A DNA stretch of 64,000 nucleotides, from assembly GCF_001188955.3 (NCBI RefSeq), contig NZ_JPRF03000001.1:372001-436000 (forward strand). The letters run 5' to 3'. Below, piece by piece: positions 59,541 to 64,000 of the stretch (its first letter is position 1; each line of letters starts with the position of its first letter). A model generated the notes under the pieces. It made no database searches. It was given only the letters and a program-made list of their open reading frames with translations, and was not told where the DNA came from. Source of the DNA: Kitasatospora aureofaciens. Lineage in GTDB: Bacteria; Actinomycetota; Actinomycetes; Streptomycetales; Streptomycetaceae. Made by a program: the position numbers and the translations under genes.

Positions 59541-59842
59541 ACCATATGAATCGGATGAGCTGATTAACGGGTTTGAGGGTGCTCCTCAATTCGGATTGCG
59601 GAAGAGGTCTCAGGAGCACTCGCATGAGTGAACCCGCCGGGAGCCGTTTGGTGAGTGCGGACATGGTTCGACTACGGTGGTCAAGAGATCGGGCGGCGTG
59701 TCCCGGTGTCCGGGAATCCGGTTAGGTTCGTGAATCCCGGATTGCGAGGTGGAATGCTTCCGCCTGCCCGGCTGCGCGCTGCTCCGGTGTTCGCAGTGCC
59801 CGGGTTCCCTGTCATACGTGTGCGTAGAGAGGATCGAGCATC
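59541..59842. other. intergenic, lower GC
   Basis: About 300 bases with clearly lower GC than the flanks and no supported frame. Likely holds the promoter of the small membrane protein at 59843. Confidence 0.5.
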
Positions 59843-60214
59843 ATGCCGCCCGTAGTACCGCCCTTCCTGGTCGGCCTCATCGTCGCCCCGCTGGCCAAGC
59901 GTCTGCTCAAGCCACTGGTGCGCGGCGTCGTCAAGACGTCCGTCGGCATCGCGATGGAGGTGAAGAAGGCCGCCCACGAGGCCGGGGAGAACATCCACGA
60001 CCTCGCCGCCGAGGTGGCCGCCGACATGGTGGCCGCCCAGGCCACCAGCAGTGACACCGCGATCCGTTCCGGTGACGGCCAGCGCACCTCCGGGAACGGA
60101 GCCCCGATCGGCGCCAAGGAGGAGGGAGCCGCAGCCCGCCCCGAGGGGGACCCGAGGGCTCCCAAGATCCGCGCGACCGCCGGAGCCGGCACCACCGCCG
60201 GAAAGACCCACTGA
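59843..60214 (+). CDS. small membrane protein (DUF5132-like)
   Basis: 123 residues from the ATG at 59843 (AGAGGA upstream). One membrane helix at ~5-25 (VPPFLVGLIVAPLAKRLLKP), then an amphipathic helix (MEVKKAAHEAGENIHDLAAE, ~38-58) and a disordered Gly/Ala/Glu tail. Layout resembles DUF5132/DUF1490 proteins, which in mycobacteria (PacL) are scaffolds beside P1B metal ATPases. Here the partner may be the exporter downstream, whose N-terminus has matching features. Function inferred from layout only. Confidence 0.65.
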   Translation: MPPVVPPFLVGLIVAPLAKRLLKPLVRGVVKTSVGIAMEVKKAAHEAGENIHDLAAEVAADMVAAQATSSDTAIRSGDGQRTSGNGAPIGAKEEGAAARPEGDPRAPKIRATAGAGTTAGKTH

Positions 60215-60415
60215 AAGATCCACTGACGGCCCCTGAGGAGCCGCGGTCGCCGCCGGGCGCAAATTCCGATCGATTCCGACCGGATGCGCCCGGGCGGCGT
60301 CCCATCACGGGCCGTTCGGATGCAGAAATCCGCCCTTAGAATTCCCATTCCGTCGCCGTACTCCGTCGTGCCCGTGACGGTTCTCCGCGACCTCCGCAAA
60401 CAGGTGATCGTACAC

Positions 60416-62713
60416 ATGCCATCGCTATTGGGTGCCGCAGCCGGATTCCGCTCCCTGGAATTGGACGCAAGCCCTCGCTCGGTCATTCCGGGGCGTCAGC
60501 GCTGGGACGTCAAGCTGGTCCTCGGACGGCCCCGGACGGCAGAGGTCCTCGCCGCCGTGTTGCGCCGTGTTCCCGGGATCACCGAGGCCCGGGCCAACCC
60601 GGTCACCGGCGGGGTGCTCGTCCGGCACGACGCGCGGGTGCGCGCCACGGACGTCGGCCGGATCGTCCGCAGAGCCGTCACCCTGGTCGCGGAGGGTCCG
60701 ACGAGGACGGCCCGCCCGGCACCGGCCCAGCCCGTCGCCGCACCAGCCCAGCGGGCCGACCACGGCCTGGTGGTGCGACCGGTGCTCGCCGTCGGGGGCG
60801 GCGTCGCGGCCGGGATCGCGCTGATCAAGGGGTCGGCGCTGAGCAGGCAACTGGTGGCCCTCGGCGGGGTGGCGGCCGCGACCGCGGCTGTCATGCGGAA
60901 AGCCTGGCGCGGAACGGTCGATGCCGCCGGCGACCCCGCCGCGGACGGAACCGCGCGACACCCCCTGTTGGAGATCGTCGGACCGCACCGCCGCCGTCTC
61001 TACCGGGCCGTCGCGCTCTCGGTCTCCTGTCAGGTCTCGGAGATGGCGCTCGCCACTTTCCTCGGCTGGACCGGACTGGTCCTCATCAAGGGCGAGGCGG
61101 CACCGCTGGTCAGCCTCGGCCTGACCACAGCCTCCGCCCAACTGTGGGGCCTGGCCGGGATGGTGGCCGCCGCCTGCGCCGCCGTGGCGGGCCTGTCCTA
61201 CGCCTCCAACCTCCAGTGGCGCCGACTCGGCCAGGACATCGAGCGCGACTGGCGAAGCCGCACCTACCGGCACGTCCAGCACGTCGAACTCGGCCAGCTG
61301 GAGGGCGAGCGGACCACCCGGGTGGCTGGCGCGCTCACCGACGACGTCGGCCAGCTGGGCGCCTTCTTCGCCGGCCCGGCCAACGACGTGCTGCAACTCG
61401 GCACCAGCCTGGCCCTGCTGGTTCCGGCGTTCCTGCTGCTCGCACCGCAGATCGCCTGGATCGCCTTCCTGCCGATCCCGCTCATCGCCTGGCTGTCGCT
61501 GCGCCACCAGGACAGGGCCGCGGCCGACTACGCCGTCACCGGCGAGCGCCGGGCCAGGCTGGGCAGCCAGGTGATCAACTCGCTGGAGGCCGGCGCCACC
61601 GTCAAGAGCTTCTGCACCGAGGACTACGAGGCCGAACGCATCGACGGATTGAGCGAGGCGGCTCAGGAGAGCACCCGGCAGACCGACCGGAGCACCATCC
61701 GCCACGCCGAGACCGTCCGGGCCTGCACCACCGCCTCGATGGCCGGCACCCTGCTGATCGGCGGCCGCTCGGTGCTCAACGGCACCCTGCGCTTCGAGGT
61801 GTTCAGCCCGCTGATCGGACTGCCCCAGATGCTGTTGATGCGGATGAGCAGGCTCGGCGGCATCGTCGACCAGTACCAGCGCACCATCGCCTCCTACGAC
61901 CGGGTCCAGCGGCTGCGCGCCCTGCCTGTCGAGACCGACGGCAACGACGGGACGCTCGACCGCGCCGAGGTGCGGGGGGAGATCGTCCTCGACGGGGTCA
62001 CCTTCGCCTACCCCGGCCGCCCGGCAGCGCTGGAGGACCTCTCGCTGACCATCCCGGCCGGGAGCACCACAGCCCTGGTCGGCGCCACCGGCTCCGGCAA
62101 GACGACGATCGCCAGACTGCTGATGCGCTTCCAGGACGCGGAGCGCGGCCGCGTGCTGCTCGACGGACAGGACGTCCGGGACCTGCCACGGCGGGACCTG
62201 CGCCAGGCCATCGGCTTCGTGGCCCAGGACCCGTTCCTCTTCGACGGCAGCATCGCCGACAACATCCGCTACGGCAGCTTCGGGGCCTCCGACCAGGCCG
62301 TCGTCCGGGCCGCCACCATGGCCGAGGCGCACACCTTCATCGCCGCGCTGCCCGATGGCTACGACACCCTGATCGGCGAACGCGGCGCCGCGCTCTCCGG
62401 CGGCCAGCGGCAGCGGATCGCCCTGGCTCGCGCGATCCTCAAGGACTCGCCGGTCGTCATCCTCGACGAGGCCACCTCCGCCGTGGACAACGAGACCGAG
62501 GCCGCCATCCAGCGCACGCTGCGCGGCTTCGCGGCCGACCGGACGATGGTCGTCATCGCCCACCGGCTCTCCACGGTCCGCCACGCTGATCGGATCTACG
62601 TCCTGGACAAGGGCGGCATCGTCGCCGAACAGGGCACCCACGACGAACTCCTCGCCCGGCACGGACTCTACGCATCCCTCTGGCAGCTCCAGGCCGGTGA
62701 ACTCGCCGCCTGA
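60416..62713 (+). CDS. ABC exporter with HMA-like N-terminal domain
   Basis: 765 residues from the ATG at 60416 (60320 and 60284 are alternative starts). Residues ~29-90 follow the HMA beta-alpha-beta pattern (RWDVKLVLGRPRTAEVLAAV, VPGITEARANPVTGGVLVRH) without CxxC. A hydrophobic segment at ~119-163 follows, then a six-helix ABC exporter domain (~195-490) and ATPase: Walker A GATGSGKT (~556-563), LSGGQRQRIALARAIL (~659), VILDEATSAVD, VIAHRLSTV. HMA-like ends normally belong to P1B ATPases, so the combination is unusual. Possibly exports a metal-linked compound or the NRPS product. Confidence 0.85.
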   Translation: MPSLLGAAAGFRSLELDASPRSVIPGRQRWDVKLVLGRPRTAEVLAAVLRRVPGITEARANPVTGGVLVRHDARVRATDVGRIVRRAVTLVAEGPTRTARPAPAQPVAAPAQRADHGLVVRPVLAVGGGVAAGIALIKGSALSRQLVALGGVAAATAAVMRKAWRGTVDAAGDPAADGTARHPLLEIVGPHRRRLYRAVALSVSCQVSEMALATFLGWTGLVLIKGEAAPLVSLGLTTASAQLWGLAGMVAAACAAVAGLSYASNLQWRRLGQDIERDWRSRTYRHVQHVELGQLEGERTTRVAGALTDDVGQLGAFFAGPANDVLQLGTSLALLVPAFLLLAPQIAWIAFLPIPLIAWLSLRHQDRAAADYAVTGERRARLGSQVINSLEAGATVKSFCTEDYEAERIDGLSEAAQESTRQTDRSTIRHAETVRACTTASMAGTLLIGGRSVLNGTLRFEVFSPLIGLPQMLLMRMSRLGGIVDQYQRTIASYDRVQRLRALPVETDGNDGTLDRAEVRGEIVLDGVTFAYPGRPAALEDLSLTIPAGSTTALVGATGSGKTTIARLLMRFQDAERGRVLLDGQDVRDLPRRDLRQAIGFVAQDPFLFDGSIADNIRYGSFGASDQAVVRAATMAEAHTFIAALPDGYDTLIGERGAALSGGQRQRIALARAILKDSPVVILDEATSAVDNETEAAIQRTLRGFAADRTMVVIAHRLSTVRHADRIYVLDKGGIVAEQGTHDELLARHGLYASLWQLQAGELAA

Positions 62714-62733
62714 CCGCGGCAGGCCGCCCCGCC

Positions 62734-62764
62734 CGCCGACCGCGTGACGCCCCCGCGGTCGGCG
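62734..62764. terminator. 11-bp perfect hairpin
   Basis: CGCCGACCGCG (62734-62744) pairs with CGCGGTCGGCG (62754-62764) after the exporter stop. It separates the exporter from the NRPS gene, which would then need its own promoter or readthrough. Confidence 0.65.
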
Positions 62765-62817
62765 CGGCCCGGCGTGCCGTGCGCGTACGCCCGCCCACAC
62801 TCTCGGAGGTACCCCCC

Positions 62818-64000
62818 ATGTCTCGTCGCGACGGCGACGTCCTTCCCCTGACAGCCGCCCAGCGCGAGATCTGGCTCGCCGAGCAGCGCTCCCGGACGCC
62901 CATCCCCGGCTACCGCGTCGGTGAGTGCGTGGAGATCCACGGGCCCGTCGATCCGGAGCTGTTCGAGAGGGCGTTGCACCGGGTGGTCGACGAGGTCGAC
63001 GCTCTCCACGTCACCTTCGTGGACGAGGGCGACGGGCCGTGCCAGATCCTCCGCGCGACCTGGGACTGGGCGCCGGCGCACCTGGACCTCAGCGGGGAGC
63101 CCGTACCCCGGGAAGCAGCCGTGGAGTGGATGCGGCGGGACCTGATGCGCCCGCTGGACCTCGCGCGGGACCCGCTGTTCGGGCACGCTCTGGTCCGGCT
63201 GTCCGCGACCGAGTACCTGTGGTACCTGAACTACCACCACGTGGTGCTGGACGCGATCAGCAGCTCCATGGTCCGCCAGCGGGTCGGCGAGGTGTATTCC
63301 GCGCTGGTTGAGGGCGGTGCCGTGCCGCCCTGCCCCTTCGGCTCGCTACGGGACCTGGTCGACAGCGACGCCGCCTACCGTGCGTCCGACGACTTCACCG
63401 CCGACCGTGCCTACTGGACCGCGCGCTTCGCCGACCTTCCCGCGCCGACCCGACTCACCGCCGGCGCCGCGACCGACCCGCACCGCGCCCTGCGCCTGGC
63501 CGAGGAACGGGAGCTGCGGAGCCCGGACGCGCTGCGAGCGGCGGCGGGCAGGACCGGGGTCCGGTGGTCCCGCCTGGTGGTCGCGGCGGCTGCGCTCTAC
63601 GCCCACCGGCTGAGCGGCGGGGAGGACGTGGTGCTCGCCCTCCCCGTCACCGCCCGGAGGGGCTCCGGGCGCGACCTGATGGCGGTGCCCGGCACGATGT
63701 CCAACGTGGTGCCGCTACGGCTGACCGTGCGGCCGGACATGCCCTGGCGCGAGCTCGTCGCCCAGGTGGCGCGGGAAGTCGAGTCGGCCGTCGCACACGA
63801 GCGCTACCGCAGCGAGGACCTGCTGCGCGACCTCGGCGCCCCCGGCAGCATCGGGACGGCGTTCCCGCTGATCGTCAACATCATGGCCTTCAACGCCAGG
63901 CCGACCTTCGCCGGGCACCCCGCCTCGGTGCACCACTTCGTGTCCGGGTCGACCACCGACCTCGCCGTCTGGGTGTTCGACTACCGGGACGGCAATCCTC
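62818..64000 (+). CDS. nonribosomal peptide synthetase, condensation domain (partial, runs off the edge)
   Basis: The ATG at 62818 follows GGAGG; the frame is open to the last base (394 codons). The condensation domain begins at once: LPLTAAQREIWLAEQRS (C1), core motif YHHVVLDAISSSMVRQR at ~139-155 with the second His intact (HHxxxDA, usual DG), later ALPVTARRGSG and VPGTMSNVVPLRLTVRPD. Condensation domains join aminoacyl or acyl units on carrier proteins. A C domain at the very N-terminus suggests a starter-acylating module or a synthetase that continues another protein's chain. Product unknown. Confidence 0.92.
   Translation, partial: MSRRDGDVLPLTAAQREIWLAEQRSRTPIPGYRVGECVEIHGPVDPELFERALHRVVDEVDALHVTFVDEGDGPCQILRATWDWAPAHLDLSGEPVPREAAVEWMRRDLMRPLDLARDPLFGHALVRLSATEYLWYLNYHHVVLDAISSSMVRQRVGEVYSALVEGGAVPPCPFGSLRDLVDSDAAYRASDDFTADRAYWTARFADLPAPTRLTAGAATDPHRALRLAEERELRSPDALRAAAGRTGVRWSRLVVAAAALYAHRLSGGEDVVLALPVTARRGSGRDLMAVPGTMSNVVPLRLTVRPDMPWRELVAQVAREVESAVAHERYRSEDLLRDLGAPGSIGTAFPLIVNIMAFNARPTFAGHPASVHHFVSGSTTDLAVWVFDYRDGNP

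Overview
This is high-GC (roughly 70%+) actinomycete DNA, most likely Streptomycetaceae (Streptomyces or Kitasatospora type). The signs are strong third-position GC, GTG starts with AGGAGG-type ribosome sites, 1- and 4-base start/stop overlaps inside operons, and characteristic families: a gvpOAFGJLSK gas-vesicle operon, NnaR, P1B-5 ATPase with hemerythrin, DUF1876/DUF1918, and an NRPS gene at the edge.

1-22 kb is a hypoxia/dormancy-like stress island. It holds universal stress proteins, an Acg-type nitroreductase, Hsp20, CBS and OsmC proteins, a flavodoxin, nicotinate phosphoribosyltransferase, a CtpF-like P-type ATPase, DUF1918, an Rv1733c-like membrane protein, a secreted cupredoxin, a secreted double ferritin-like protein and a P1B-5 ATPase. 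The set mirrors the DosR regulon of Mycobacterium tuberculosis and the OsdR genes of S. coelicolor. Ten 14-15-base palindromes of form GGGCC-N3-CGGCCC lie in the intergenic DNA, nine of them 50-165 bases upstream of these genes. Much of the island is decaying: hsp20, chrA, the P-type ATPase, an HPF-like gene, a D-lactate dehydrogenase, stress-protein genes and several membrane-protein genes are frameshifted, truncated or internally deleted. An intact-looking IS630 element sits exactly at a gene's stop codon.

22-23.3 kb is a scrap zone of transposase, RiPP-dehydratase and QueD-like fragments. 23.3-33 kb is an intact nitrate-assimilation locus: nnaR-cbiX diverges from nasA, an FAD reductase gene, nirB, nirD and narK, all translationally coupled. 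33-35 kb holds the tail of a fucosidase gene cut by an IS481 fragment. A YihY-type membrane protein follows.

37-43 kb is the gas-vesicle locus. An SRPBCC protein with an acidic tail and a protein with an acidic then basic tail are transcribed away from gvpO-A-F-G-J-L-S-K. 43-46 kb carries small stress proteins (CsbD, a second SRPBCC) and more fragments (STAS, XRE, IS110).

46-59.5 kb is an amine/peptide module: a glutamine-synthetase-like ligase divergent from a tyrosine-decarboxylase-like enzyme, an alpha/beta hydrolase, a DppABCDF-type importer operon (with a permease-ATPase fusion) ending in a FAD amine-oxidase-like gene, and a DUF885 peptidase. From 59.8 kb a small membrane protein and an ABC exporter with an HMA-like N-terminus precede an NRPS condensation-domain gene that runs off the window.
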